A DNA stretch of 64,000 nt from Acanthaster planci (lineage: Eukaryota; Echinodermata; Asteroidea; Valvatida; Acanthasteridae): assembly GCF_001949145.1 (NCBI RefSeq), contig NW_019091362.1, positions 5,603,786 through 5,667,785 of the forward strand, in the 5' to 3' direction. Shown here piece by piece: positions 34,401 to 46,300 of this stretch (position 1 is its first letter; every line of letters starts with the position of its first letter). Under the pieces are notes generated by a model. The model saw only the letters and a list, made by a program, of their open reading frames with translations. It did no database searches and was not told the origin of the DNA. The position numbers were made by a program, and so were the translations under genes.

Positions 34401-37400
34401 GGGGTTAGGGCTAATGAAACACGCAGGAGCGGCCTATATATGTAGTCAGGGCATAAGACAAGTTGACCATGATGTTTGGGAGTTCTACCAATGACCGTTT
34501 CCTGGTCAACACATTTTGGGAAGAGGAAAAATCCCAAATTGCCTTGGGTCTGAATTCCATCTCGTATATATGAATTTACAGTGACAGTGTAAACTGGAAT
34601 CAAAGGAAGCTTTGTCAACATAAAATGCATACATATGTACATGTAAGTCCTTCAAAATGGCTCAAATATTTAGCAGCTGTGCCAGCAAAAAAAGCATACA
34701 CATCTTCACCAATTTGTGGTCAAATAGCCATGTTTGTGTAAAGAGAAAGTATTCACAAGGGCAAAATATGCAATTACTGGAATATTGACTTACAAGCAAA
34801 GGACAAACATTCATGAACATACTGTAGCATACAGCAAGTACACACAATATCCAGTTTTGTTTGCTAGGTTGACACCAAAGAATTGCAGTGAGAGATTGCT
34901 TTAACTTGAGATATAGCAATGTTTTTTTTGTTTTATTTTAAAGACAAAGTACAAACTTTGTTATACAATAGAGCTGGCATGTACAGTGTACATATACACT
35001 TATATGTTTGTACATAATGTTAGTGTATGTATATTTGCTCTTTAGCAAAGATGGACTAAAAGCTCCCTTTTAACGATATCGTAATCATTGTAAAAGTAGG
35101 ACCAGGTGAGAAATGCATGTAACCTTGAATATTGCAAATCGCCCTTTGTTGGATAGATAATCGACATCACTTCCAAGGCTTTGTTTTCATTCTTTGCATA
35201 TTTCCACAGGAGAGCGACACCATATTTGATAAAGAAGAGGGAGAAACCGATGAATATGAGAGTGCAGAGGAGGCACAAGAGGAGGTATGGAAAGCTTTCT
35301 CCCAAAAGTCATGTCCATGGCTTACAAAAGCATCCACTTCCCATAGACATGCGCTGCTGATAGCCACAGCCACAACATAGGGATGCATCCCAGGCTTAGC
35401 TGATGTACATGTACAGGCCACTTTCACTATCCATTGTCTGGGCAGGATGCAGCAGATTCTAACACAGTTGAGAACAGAATAATACGAAGTTACAGAAGTA
35501 CAAAGAGTGTTCCTGGATACGCTGTAGGATATTAATAATCCTTGGTCATTGAGAAATATCAAAGAGATGTCTACAGCAATCTTGACAATTACAACTCTTG
35601 TTACGTGTGCACCCGCGATACAGAGGCGTAGTACCAAATTTGACAGCCACAATCTTGCATTGGACATCTCCACAGGAAACATTAAATAGCATTTTCAGGT
35701 TGGTTTTTATTTGGTCTAGCTGATCCTTCCCAATAGTCTCGTCCATATATTCCATAATATTAGGTGATTGGCTTCAAACCAATGAGAACAGTCATTATGT
35801 AAAGTCTCTTTTGTTGCGTTTGATATGGGGTTTCCGTTTTTTTTATTGGGTTTGCCCTTTTCTTTCTCTTCGTATATTTCCCCCTTTGGCAGGGTGGTGA
35901 ACCTCCAAATGACTCTGATGAAGAGGACAAGAGCCAACCGGATGTCGGGGAGGGGGATGCTGAAGGAGGCAATGAGAACGAGAACGTCAATGATGAGGAA
36001 AATCAGGCGGATGAGGCTGCAGAGGAAGAGGTCAGAGTCTTTGTGGAATAGGTGTTCACGTTTGTTAGTAGGAGCATGCTCAGTCTAGTGGTTAGAAGTT
36101 CTTTGGGTTGATCTTAAATTGCATATTTTGAACAATTCTGAATCCTCAATTATGAAGCACCCTAGGCAGTGAACCGTTGAAGTTCTGCACAAAATTGATG
36201 CATTAGACCCCATTTGAAGTGTTGGTACTTGAACTTTTCTGAAAATATGAAATCCAGTAATCATTGGAATCTTTCAGATTGGGAAAGTCCAGGTTAATTG
36301 TCCTTTTATACTTCTGTAATCGCTTTAGTAATGGCCAGTAACTGAGATAACTTGTTCCATGTTTGGTCCAATTGAAGACCGATGGCGACAAGAGACTGGA
36401 TGCTGATGAGGACTTGAAGAACCCTGCCTACATCCCAAGACGCGGCCCTTACTTCATGCATGACGTCCGGTCCATGGACAATAAGGAAGAAGACAAGGAG
36501 AAAGACAGGTAGGACCCAACTAGAAGGCCATGGACACTGTGCTCGAGTACTCCTCTAACACTGAAACTTGAGTGCACGTAATGAGGGACAATGGAAGACT
36601 CTTTGAGTGTCATCCTACCCTTGTGCCAATTCACAGGTGCTTGAACTACATGTGCAAATGTATTTTTGTGTTCATTCAGTCCAAAGTTTTGTGCTTAACC
36701 GTGCTAAAACCAGAGTGTGCAAGATGTATGTCTCCCACTAGCCCCTGTGAGTAATCCACATAGCGCAAATCATTCCAAGTGTCATAATCGTCATTCTTTC
36801 TTTTCTCTGAAACTTCCAAAGAGGCAGTAAGGAGAAAAAATTATGGAAAGAAGACAACAAATGGTTGCATGACAAATACTTTGAGGCAGAACAGGCTCCC
36901 AAGCCGCGGGCAGAAATGGTGAGCATCTATGGCTATGACATCCGGAGCTCCAATGAACCACCCAAGACTGGACAGTCAAGACAGCCAAGGTAGACCCAGA
37001 TTATCCTGACCAGCTCTCCTAACAGGCTAAGGAATCAGTCAATTTGTGATACAACTTGCTCAAAATAATTGTATTTTCTCCAAGAACTGTGTTAATTTTT
37101 TTTCTCAGACTTTGGTGTAACTGTCAGTTTTTCCTAATGGACATTAAAAATTATTTGGTCCCAATGTTTTAATGTTCGGAAGATCTATTCCAGCTCTTAA
37201 ATCCAGGGTTCTTCCCAGGATTTTTTCAAAAGTGTGGGGGATATCTGTCCTTGTTGACTGACAAATTGCAAAGCCAAAGCGTGCAGCTCAGGGCCTGCTT
37301 AAGAGCCCCGAAATCTTTTCAACTTCAGATGCTCTCTGATGCATTCTAGAGCATTTCCTGAGCTTTTCACTAGTGATTTCCTGTGGAAAAATGTTCATTG

Positions 37401-40400
37401 TGCAGAATTGAGGGAAAAACATTTGGAATTCACCACTGTCCCAGTCAATCACAATTATGAATGAACGGTGAGAATACTTGGACAATTTTAAGCGCACGGA
37501 ATCTTCCGCTCGACCTTGACTTAACTTAGGAGTGAATGTATTGGGTCTTCCCCACAAAATCAACAAATATTTATATAAATAAGAACTGTTTGCGCTCAAA
37601 ATTATTACTTTATCCATAATTTTTTCTAATTGTTGAAATACAAGAAAAGCAACAGTTTGAAGGTCAGGCTTGGGTGCGGGGCATCAAAGTTTATCTTGAA
37701 TTCTGACATTCACAAATATATGTTTTGTACATGTTTACCTGCACAGTTGCCAAACCACCTAAATCTGTGTGCCCACGTTCACAATCTAAGCCTCATTCTT
37801 TCTGTGGTGTTTCTGATCCAATTCTTTTCCCAAAATGATTCCTAGATGTCACAGAAAGCCTTCAAAATACCACTGGAAAAATGCCTTCTTTTCACCGATG
37901 AAACCCCCAGAAACTTCTTGTTTTTCTATCACCAAACTTTCATCGTCGATGAGTAGTTAAGGCATATGGTATAGGCAACTCTAAGACTATCCATTCATGT
38001 AAACATTGATGGAAATCTTTTTACATTCATCATTTCAATAGGGAGACTTGGAACCACATTTTTATACACAAAAACGATTCATGTGTACAATGTGCATGCA
38101 GTAACCCATTTTTATTCCTACTATTGGCCATGCAACGGTAGACCCAACAATATGTGCATCTGGGACGAAAAAATGGGAGAAACACAAACTGAATGCTGGC
38201 CTTGGTGGGGTGGGATGAAAGGTCATCGAGTCGGAACTGTGGTAAATCAGGAGAGTGTTCCCCAATCTGTATCCCAACACCAACCTTCCCTGCTGTGAGC
38301 GTGTCAGAGTGACGAATTACAAATCACATAGCTTAAGTTTTAGCAAAGTGCTTTTTTTAAAAATGGAGATTCAAAGAATCCCCTTTTTACAGTAGGAGAG
38401 CTCCGAGAGGCCGAAGTCGAGGTCGTCAAAGATACAACCTTCAAGAAAGCTTCAATAACCAAAAACAGCCTAACAAGGAAGATGGTTACAGTCGTAAGAG
38501 ACAGCCGGCTCAGAGAAGCGAGCCAGCCCAAGAGGACTGGAACGATGAAAATGAACCTCCCGCTCCGACGGAGACCATCGGAAGACAAGACAGTTATCAG
38601 GGACAGAGCAATGGGGAAGAGTCCAATAGGACTTATGATCATGAGCGACCCTGGTCTGGGAGGACAAGAGGCCGAGGGAGGGGTCGCAGGGGCCGAGGCC
38701 AAGGGCGGGAGAGTTACGACCACAGCCGCAATGCAGTCGAGCCTGCGACGATACCGCACAAGACAGAATGGGTCAACAGCAACTCTGGTCCCAGCAGGAG
38801 AGAGCAGGTGGCGGGACAGAGGAGAGACTGGCATCACCGGCTTCCCGAGGCTGACCGGCAGCGGCAGCAGCAGCAGCGAGTGCCCCTTCAGGAGGACTTC
38901 CCGGCCCTGGGGGCTTCTCAGCTGTCCCGCAAGCAGGAACCAGCCCGGCTGGCAAGCAGGGAGACTGTAGCCCCCCAGTGGGGCAGAAAGGACAGACGAG
39001 AGCAGGTCCGGGAGAGCGGGGAAGGAGACTGGGCCAAGGCTGTGGCCAAGACAGGCAGGCAGAACGTGGGTGGGGAGACGAAGGAGAGGTCATCAGAAGG
39101 TGGTTCACTACCTGCCAAGTCACAGGGTCTGCTGCCTACCCCTTCCTCAACAGGTTAGCATGCAGGATTGAAATGTTTCAATAATTGTGAACTATTCAAG
39201 AACTCTGATTTGATAACTATGTACCTAAGTTTATCTTCAATAACAGTGTGGCTCTACGCACACACCAGGTGATCAGTGTTTCACAACGCAGCAAACAGCG
39301 TGTAGCGCAGCGTAGTGCTCAGTTTGCACTTGGCCTAAAAATGAACACCATTGCAAATTTGGGAAAGTAAAGTCATTCTACATTGGCAAATTTCATATTT
39401 CAGATTTTTGTTTTTTGCATTCTTCCAAATGTACAGCTTTTACTGTGTGTATCACAAGGCAAAGCTCCTGCCCAGTATTCACAAGGTTTCCCGAATAAGG
39501 GATTTGGGCAAAAGAACACTTTTATCAACTACAGTCAACTTCCCTGGAATTAAATGATACTTTGTTCAATCCATGCCATCTTCAATATCCAAACTTCTAG
39601 ATCCCTCTGCCAAATTTGAAAGTAAAGAACTTTTTTATCTGTTACATTTTGTTGCACACTATTTGTCGCTCTCAGAATTGCTTACAGTAAGTATCTCTCT
39701 TCCTTGTGTTTGTCCAGAAGGCAGGACAGAGTCACCCGAAGACAGCAACCAGTCAGCAGACAGAATGCAAGCTGACAAGAGAGAGGTATGCCTTAAATAA
39801 TCCTTGGTGCCCAGTATTCACTAAAACAAATCACCCACCTTGGAATGTTTTAATTTGCTGTGCCTTGTAGACCCCTGCCACCATTTGATGTGACATTGTA
39901 TCCTAATTGATGTGTTAAACTGATTTTATGTGAGGACATATTTTCAGTTACTGCAAAAACTTTTTTTTTTTACTTTGCCATAGGAACATTTCCAGATAGT
40001 TTTCATAATGTAATGTTGTTGACAATTGCAATCGTACATGACAGTCCCAGTGACATGGAAGCTGGGAGATACCGAGTTGAGCAATGGCAGACATATTCGG
40101 TATTTCCATGCCAATTTATTATTTATTATCCAAAACATATGTGTGCTCAGTGCACATCTAACAGACATCCTAAAAAGGCAACCCATTCTGATTTCCCTAG
40201 ATCTGGCATGGTCTGGTTTTAAGAACCAAATTGCAAATTAACACAAAATTGCATGTTTCAACAGCTTTCAACTGTTATCAACAGTTGCTTACAGTCAGTT
40301 TTGTTTTTAACCCTTGACAGCCCTTGAAGCCTAAGCGTTACTCCTCTCAACGGCAGCGTCAAGCAGCTGATGCCCCGCCCATTAGCCAGGCCTCGGCTGT

Positions 40401-43238
40401 AGTGCAGCCACCCAAGTTTTACCAGGGCGAGGCCACAGGCCCGCCCCCTGGCTACAGTCATACCCCACCGGCCACTAGCTCGCCACAGCACATGGGTGGG
40501 GGCGGTGGCAGGGGTAGTAGTGGTGGGGGTGGCACACCACCTCACACACTGCAGAGCACAGCGCCGTCCGTGCATGGGGGAGCCACGCCCCCAGGAATGG
40601 GCGTTGCCCCCTCTACTCAGGCCCCACCCACCGTGATGCAAGGGGGCGTGATGCCACAGGGGATAATCCTGCCAGGAGATGTGCCCATACATCCAGGTTG
40701 GTTTCATTTGACACCAATCATGCCAATGGTACATTTTGTAACCTTTTTGTAAGCCTAATTCTAGCATAATAAATTTATTGAGCTGCCCTCCCCCCCCCAA
40801 AAAAAGTTCAGATTTTTCAACAAGAAAACAAACATCAAATGTTAGGGAAATTGAATTGAGCACTGTAGGGCATCAGTGATGCTAATTTTAAATTCATAAT
40901 CGATTCTAATCCATCGTAGAACAAAATTTCCTGTTGTCTTGGTCAGTTGTCTTGCAGTTGTCTTGGCTGAAAAGGAAAGAGCAGATTGTGATACCAAGTC
41001 AAATATTCATGCCGTTCATTTGCAAAAGAGGAACACATGTCAACCCTCAAGCAAATTTTTGTGACTTCATATTCAGTTCGCTTGCGCATTCCCCTGAAGT
41101 AAGAACCGGTCTTTAGATTGCACCTTCTGAATACAAAATACACAAACATAACAGCATTTGGAATACATACAAGTGTTTCTGTTAGTAATTTTGTTTGGGG
41201 TTCATGTCCAGGCATGCGACACCCCTCGCCGACTCACATAGCCAATCCTCCTATCATCCACCCGGTAGCGATGAGGACACAACAGCCCCTCCCCCAGCCT
41301 GGCTTTCCACCACGTGCCCATTTCATGGTCAACTACGGAGCCTCACCTGGCCAGCAGTACCAGCTCAACAGCCCCCCCGTTGGGATGCAGCGGTTCCCCC
41401 AAGATGCTGTACCAGTGAGTATCCAATGTTGGCAAGATGCTTATCTTTACGATCCTGAATTTTGGAAGGCTGTACTTCTTTAGGAAGCCTCTATATTTTG
41501 GAAAGCCCAGTTACCGTGTAACTTTTTTGTATTCCAACACTACAAACAGCCAAAGGCATGAATGCAGTTCAGTGCAGCAACTGTGATTTGTTTTTTTGTC
41601 TCTGAAAAGCCACTTTACACTGAGCAGTGGAATCGGCATCACCAATTCTGAGAGTAATGAGCTTCAAGTACAGTTAAACATTGATCCATTATTGAGCATT
41701 CTCAGGTGTTGCTTTTACAGCGTACCTTTACAAGAAGTTGAATTTTTCGGCTTGTGCTATTATTGCATCCCATTTCCTTTCTCATGAGAATTGAAAATAG
41801 AATGAAAGCAATGTTTGTTGATTTGTCTGTATTACGTAAATTGTACAGATTTTCTCCATTTTCCTTTTGTTTTCTCTTTTTATTTTTGAATCTCCTGCAC
41901 AGAACATAACGCCCCACTCCCAGCCTCCTCCATTACAGCCTGGCCCCATTCCCACCTTGCCCCAGCCCAACCAATCCCTGCCCCTCCAGGTGCCCACCAT
42001 GCTTTCCCAGCAGCCCCCCACCCCGGTGCAGCCCCTACCCCAGGGGGATGGTGGTGGGGGGTCCCTGCCAGCCCCGGGGTTGGGTCAGCCCCCGCCATCA
42101 CAGACCTACGGTGGGGTGACCTATTACTCCCCTGAGCAGCAGCAGCAAGGTGTGAAGCGAGTACAGGCCAAGAGGCCAGTCAACCCAATCCGCATCGAGG
42201 AGCCTCCACAGGTGAGTGTCTTTGGCATTTGGCCAATACCTTGAAGCTTGGTGTCAAAATGATCCTAAGACATAACTGGAAAAACTCCTGAAGGCACATT
42301 ACGAAACATGAAATGGATGTTAACCACTTTGCGCCGGGGTTAGTTGTCAATGTTGATGATGATGGGCCGGGATAATTATCCTTTTTTCAGTATTCAAAAT
42401 TCTTCAAAAATTCAGCATTTAATTTAACGGACGTTTATACCCACATGAAGTAATCTTTAGGCACTACTCTAAGCTGACAGGTGACTTTCATTGACGCACA
42501 AGTGTTTCAGCCAGGCCCGCAGGCTTGTTAAAAGCGCCCAGATTGTGCGGTGTTATATAACTTTCTTTTGGCCAGATTAGCATGCAGCGGTGCTGTGTGG
42601 CTCATCGCTGTTGGTGGAGCGCTTTTGTCCCAGTGGTAATCCGCTCGCTCGAAACACCCCAAACCATGGTATACTGTTTCAAAACAAGGCTGGATTATCT
42701 CCACTTTTGAGAGTGAAAAATGTCGATAATGCCCAGTAGCCTGGTCTTTTGTTCAGAGTACAGTCTTTTGTTACAAGGCCCTGTTCCCTTTGTCCGAGTT
42801 TGGAGACCCCGGCCACGAATATAAGGCCTATGGCTCTGCTACGGGAGCTCCCAGTGGCAAGTGGTTAATGTGGAGGGGTGGGACAGATACAGTCCCCCCC
42901 CCTGCCAGCTCTTTCAGGGTTAAGGGTTAAATGTATATGTAAAATCGCTAACCTGATTTGACCTGACCGACTAGATCTCTGTCAGTTGCTAGTCCGGCCA
43001 TTTAGAAAGAAATACAGGAGCAAATGCGTAATCTCTGAAGTGGGTGTATCCAATTGATAAAAACAATTGAGGTTCTGGAAACTGTTTTGACGTCCATTTC
43101 CGACAGCGATCAAAGCGACTAGAGCAGACCCAAGAGAATCAAGAGGACACCATGCTACAACAGCAGCAGCAAGATCCACCACAACAGCAGCAACATCAGC
43201 ACCTGCAGCCGCAAGTAGTAGACAGCCAGACTACGTAG
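31327..43238 (+). CDS. CASC3: CASC3 / Barentsz (MLN51), exon junction complex core protein (whole gene, 11 exons)
   Basis: Spliced protein of 827 aa, longer than the roughly 700 aa human protein. Order: short basic N-terminus (MADTRRRREPRRR), two acidic exons (residues 42-112), the SELOR domain (about 126-200) that wraps eIF4A3 and contacts RNA, an RG-rich stretch, then a long Pro/Gly/Gln-rich tail. SELOR motifs seen are PAYIPRRGPYFMHD, KLWKEDNKWLHDKY, EAEQAPKPRAE and YGYDIRSS. Phe138 and Trp170 match the human residues that stack on RNA (Phe188) and bind eIF4A3 (Trp218). The family loads on spliced mRNA in nucleus and cytoplasm and acts in mRNA localisation, translation and decay. All junctions are GT-AG and in phase. 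The C-terminus has poly-Gln. Confidence 0.97.
31938..32175. repeat. Inverted-repeat-bounded segment in CASC3 intron 1
   Basis: CATGTGCGAAATG near 31952 and its inverse CATTTCGCACATG near 32153 bound about 240 bp. The left copy is itself nearly palindromic. Possibly a small foldback element; no coding content. Confidence 0.4.
34049..34324. other. Assembly gap (276 N)
   Basis: Run of N inside CASC3 intron 1. The exon series is in phase without it, but an unseen alternative exon here cannot be ruled out. Confidence 1.
35210..35284 (+). CDS. CASC3: CASC3 exon 2 (acidic)
   Basis: 25 codons, ESDTIFDKEEGETDEY through EEAQEE. Acceptor TTCCACAG, donor GTATGG, phase 0 at both ends, so it could be skipped without a frameshift. 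Confidence 0.92.
35893..36030 (+). CDS. CASC3: CASC3 exon 3 (acidic)
   Basis: 46 codons, rich in Glu, Asp and Asn. Acceptor TTGGCAG; the donor GTCAGA is weak. Phase 0 at both ends, a possible cassette exon. Confidence 0.9.
36378..36508 (+). CDS. CASC3: CASC3 exon 4, first half of SELOR
   Basis: Contains LKNPAYIPRRGPYFMHDVRS; Phe138 corresponds to the RNA-stacking residue. Acceptor TTGAAG, donor GTAGGA, ends with two bases of an Arg codon. Confidence 0.96.
36822..36989 (+). CDS. CASC3: CASC3 exon 5, second half of SELOR
   Basis: KKLWKEDNKWLHDKYFEAEQ then APKPRAEMVSIYGYDIRSS. Trp170 is the predicted eIF4A3 contact. Donor GTAGAC. Confidence 0.96.
38393..39153 (+). CDS. CASC3: CASC3 exon 6, RG-rich and DFPAL region
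   Basis: The largest exon, about 253 codons. It opens RRAPRGRSRGRQRYN, then DWNDENEPPAPTETIG, an SGRTRGRGRGRRGRG arginine-glycine stretch that could bind RNA or be methylated, and QEDFPALG. Low-complexity and charged throughout. Confidence 0.94.
39718..39785 (+). CDS. CASC3: CASC3 exon 7
   Basis: EGRTESPEDSNQSADRMQ and ADKRE. Acceptor GTCCAG, donor GTATGC. Small acidic exon, phase correct on both sides. Confidence 0.85.
40321..40696 (+). CDS. CASC3: CASC3 exon 8, Pro/Gly-rich
   Basis: Begins PLKPKRYSSQRQRQ, a motif shared with vertebrate CASC3, followed by a PPGYSH segment and long Gly/Pro-rich low complexity. Acceptor TTGACAG, donor GTTGGT. Confidence 0.93.
41212..41414 (+). CDS. CASC3: CASC3 exon 9, Pro-rich
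   Basis: GMRHPSPTHIANPPIIHP through MQRFPQDAVP. Acceptor GTCCAG, donor GTGAGT, ends in phase 0. Confidence 0.92.
41903..42211 (+). CDS. CASC3: CASC3 exon 10, Pro-rich with a conserved end
   Basis: 103 codons ending GVTYYSPEQQQQGVKRVQ then AKRPVNPIRIEEPPQ. Acceptor CTGCACAG, donor GTGAGT. Confidence 0.93.
43107..43238 (+). CDS. CASC3: CASC3 exon 11 (C-terminus, poly-Gln)
   Basis: RSKRLEQTQENQED, then repeated Gln codons, ending VVDSQTT and TAG. Acceptor CCGACAG. Confidence 0.92.
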   Translation, partial: RSKRLEQTQENQEDTMLQQQQQDPPQQQQHQHLQPQVVDSQTT

Positions 43239-43390
43239 CGTCTGCAGGGGCCTGACTGCGTGCAGCAGACATTAGAGAATTTACCTAGGTTCCAATTTCC
43301 ATTGAATGGCATACAATTCTTAATCCCTAATTGTGCTTGTGAGCTAGGGACACTTTGTTCATCTGTCTAGAAACTAATTTCCTGTATTAA

Positions 43391-43396
43391 AATAAA
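43391..43396 (+). terminator. CASC3: CASC3 poly(A) signal candidate
   Basis: AATAAA about 150 bp after the stop codon, within an A-rich stretch; would give a short 3' UTR. Confidence 0.55.
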
Positions 43397-43399
43397 AAA

Positions 43400-46300
43400 A
43401 CATTGTTATCCTGTTGCCTTAAGAGATGAAGTCATTATTTTAGTATTGTTAATTTTACCCTTTGTCCAAAATAATCATATTTGTGTAACTCCCAGCTTTA
43501 CTGAAATGACTAAAGGGTGGCTTGGTTCATTAATTTTTTTTTAGAGTTCATGGGCATGCAAAACTATTGATGGCTTTCTCATGCATAAACGTAATTTTTC
43601 CTTGGTAACTGCTAAATTACTCATGACGTAGGTTTCAACTGCCTCCTCCAAAAGAACTAGGAAAAAGGCATGAAGTGTACTGCCTGATCCCCCCGGCCAT
43701 CTTCCCATTCATCCTTTTGGGAACTGTTGCATACCAGAGAAGGTAGGGTTCAGCGAAAGCCAAGTTCAATCAGCGATCGTTTGCCATTAGTCAGTTTTTT
43801 TCCCCGGTACCTGGGATACTCACATTATTTTGTGCTTAGGTTACCAGGCTTAAATCAGCCAGCAGTTGACAAATGGTCGCCGATCAGACCTGGTCCAGTA
43901 AGTACATGTACAATGAATTGGGATGGTTGGCACCCCAGACCCTGCATCAGATTTTATACATTAGAGACGAGAAGGTGGCTGGAACCCATTCAAAGGTATG
44001 AATGCTTTACCTACAAGTCACTAATTCCCTTGTACTTTTAAAACCTTTTCACATTTAAGAATGATTTTTAACTTCCCTTTAAGCCAATAGGGTCATAAAG
44101 TTTTACTGTGAACATTTCAACCAAATTAAATGTCAGTTTCTTACATGCTGTGAACACATTATCTGTTTGGCCCTTGTCTTCTGAGTTTTACATTTTTACT
44201 GATAATATTGTTAGTGACAGATTGCTTATGTCTATGAAAATGTGCATTCATAAGTGCAACAGGTCTTTATGATTTATTCCCCCATTATTTTGAAAACCCT
44301 GCTAATGAAAGGAAATAAAGAAACGCCAGTGCACAGGATATCCATTCTTGAAGTTAACATATACCGTGCAGTTACAAGTTGTAAATAGTACTGGTGAAAG
44401 CTTATCCCGTAGGAACGCACTTGACTTGTATCTAAATGGTTGAATATCCTTGCTGCATGTATACATGTGACACACCGAAAGGCGTGCGATTTCAACATTT
44501 TGTGTATTTGTGTATTAAGGAAACAGGTAGTACCATACTTCAATTAATAACACTATGCTGTGGCTGCCCATCACGTGCAGGAGACAGTTTCTTTTGGTGG
44601 GGAATGTGGGTCCGAGTCGTGAGAGACAAATTTGTCCCTATAATGGATTTGACCCTTGTACGGTTTAACACGCGTGGAGTCCCTACAAAATATCTGTGGT
44701 GTATTCGAAATGCATCAGGTCAATACATTCGTGGATGAGGGTGCAACGGGCTTTTGTTCGGTGGTGTGCAAAAGTTTTTCTTGAAACAAGGATACAAGAA
44801 GGGTTGATGGCCTTGCACAAATTTTAGTGAAGAGAATAGAGTACCCAAGTGAATACGTCACGCGCACAATTAGTGTGTAAAAAGCATTAGCGCAAGAACC
44901 TGTGCATGAACCCAACGCGTGCGTACTCCATTCGTTTGCACTGCACTTTCTGGTTCACAGTGACGTCACACTTCAGTAGTCTATACGTCACACGGGGTCA
45001 CGGCTAACGACGCTCAGAACATTGTGGGTAAATTTCTGCCATGCGCACGAGCCGGCTCAATGTGGCGGTTATCAATTCGATATATTTATTTTTCTTCCTC
45101 TGCTAAAACTATTTTCGCTACACTTTTAATTAGTTCATCCAAAACTGATCAAGATAACCGGTGATTTGAAATACATGTACATTGTATGTCGCCAAAAGAC
45201 ACGTGATCAGTAATACTTAAAAGATACATTGCCGTGATTGTATCAAGACCATGTTTTTATCATGTAGGCCTATTTCTGACACTCCGAATAAGGCTTTGCT
45301 AATAGGATGTGATAACCTCGCTGTTAGAGGTCGTGCACAAAGTAGCCAATCACAACGCAAAGCCGTCAGCCGTTCCCAGCGCCCTGTTCGGTCGAAAGTT
45401 ATGCCATGTTTCAAAGTCGATAGCAGAGGTCCATGTCGCTGTGGAATGTGGACTTTTTTCAAGGCAGAATCAAGTGCCTCATTTTAGAATGATTGTAGAA
45501 AAGTTGGGTTGTGTGATATAATCGAACAAATACTTTTGTCCACACAAACACAACTTGATTGTCATTCTGTTCGATCATTCTATTCACGTGTTAAGAATTC
45601 GTGGTCTATGAAACGCTGAAAGAAAAATGCTTTAAGGAAAGGTAGGCAAGGCTAACGTTTCTCCCTTTTGTTGAAAGTTGTCTAAATAGAAGTAAATCAA
45701 CGAAATTAATGAGTCTGACAAAGCAAAGATGTGTACTCCCACAAGTCCATATTCCTGTTGTTGAAACAAGGTACAATATCATTTATAAATCAATACTTAG
45801 TCCCTCTTTAACCTTTCTGTTCCATCTCTAGGATTTGCTTTCCCTGTGTTGTTAAAAAGTCTAAACTATTTCTAGGAAGCAGAAACTTGATTCCATTTTT
45901 ATGTTTGTTCTGTTCATTTTTAGTTTCTGTTTTTTTGTACAGGTGTTTACGTAATTATACCTCCTTTGTAGTGTTTTCCAATTTTTCATGGTTTTAAAGA
46001 TAAAAGCTACTCAAATCTTAAGGAGTTTTCGCTGATTGCTTTTATCATCTTTCCTTTGAGAGAATATTTCATTATCAGTGTGGGGAAAGCGAACATTAAC
46101 CGTGTAGCTGTGAAATTATGACTGAGGAAAACACTGAAGCATTTTTGGAAAGACCATATAGTTTTGTATTATGTTCTTTTCTAAGTAGCGAATGCCAACT
46201 CCAAATCGACTAGGTGCGGTTAGGGAAGTGACTGCAGGCTATTGGACGCCGCGGCAGCTGGAATTAAGAGGGATGACGACGTCATGTGTTTAGAGGGGCG

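Noticed and set aside
38340-38837. 165-codon minus-strand frame
   Set aside because: Shadow of CASC3 exon 6 in the opposite strand.
45251-45521. Short frames in the CASC3-Hox spacer
   Set aside because: Two overlapping frames of similar length, no domain and no splice context.
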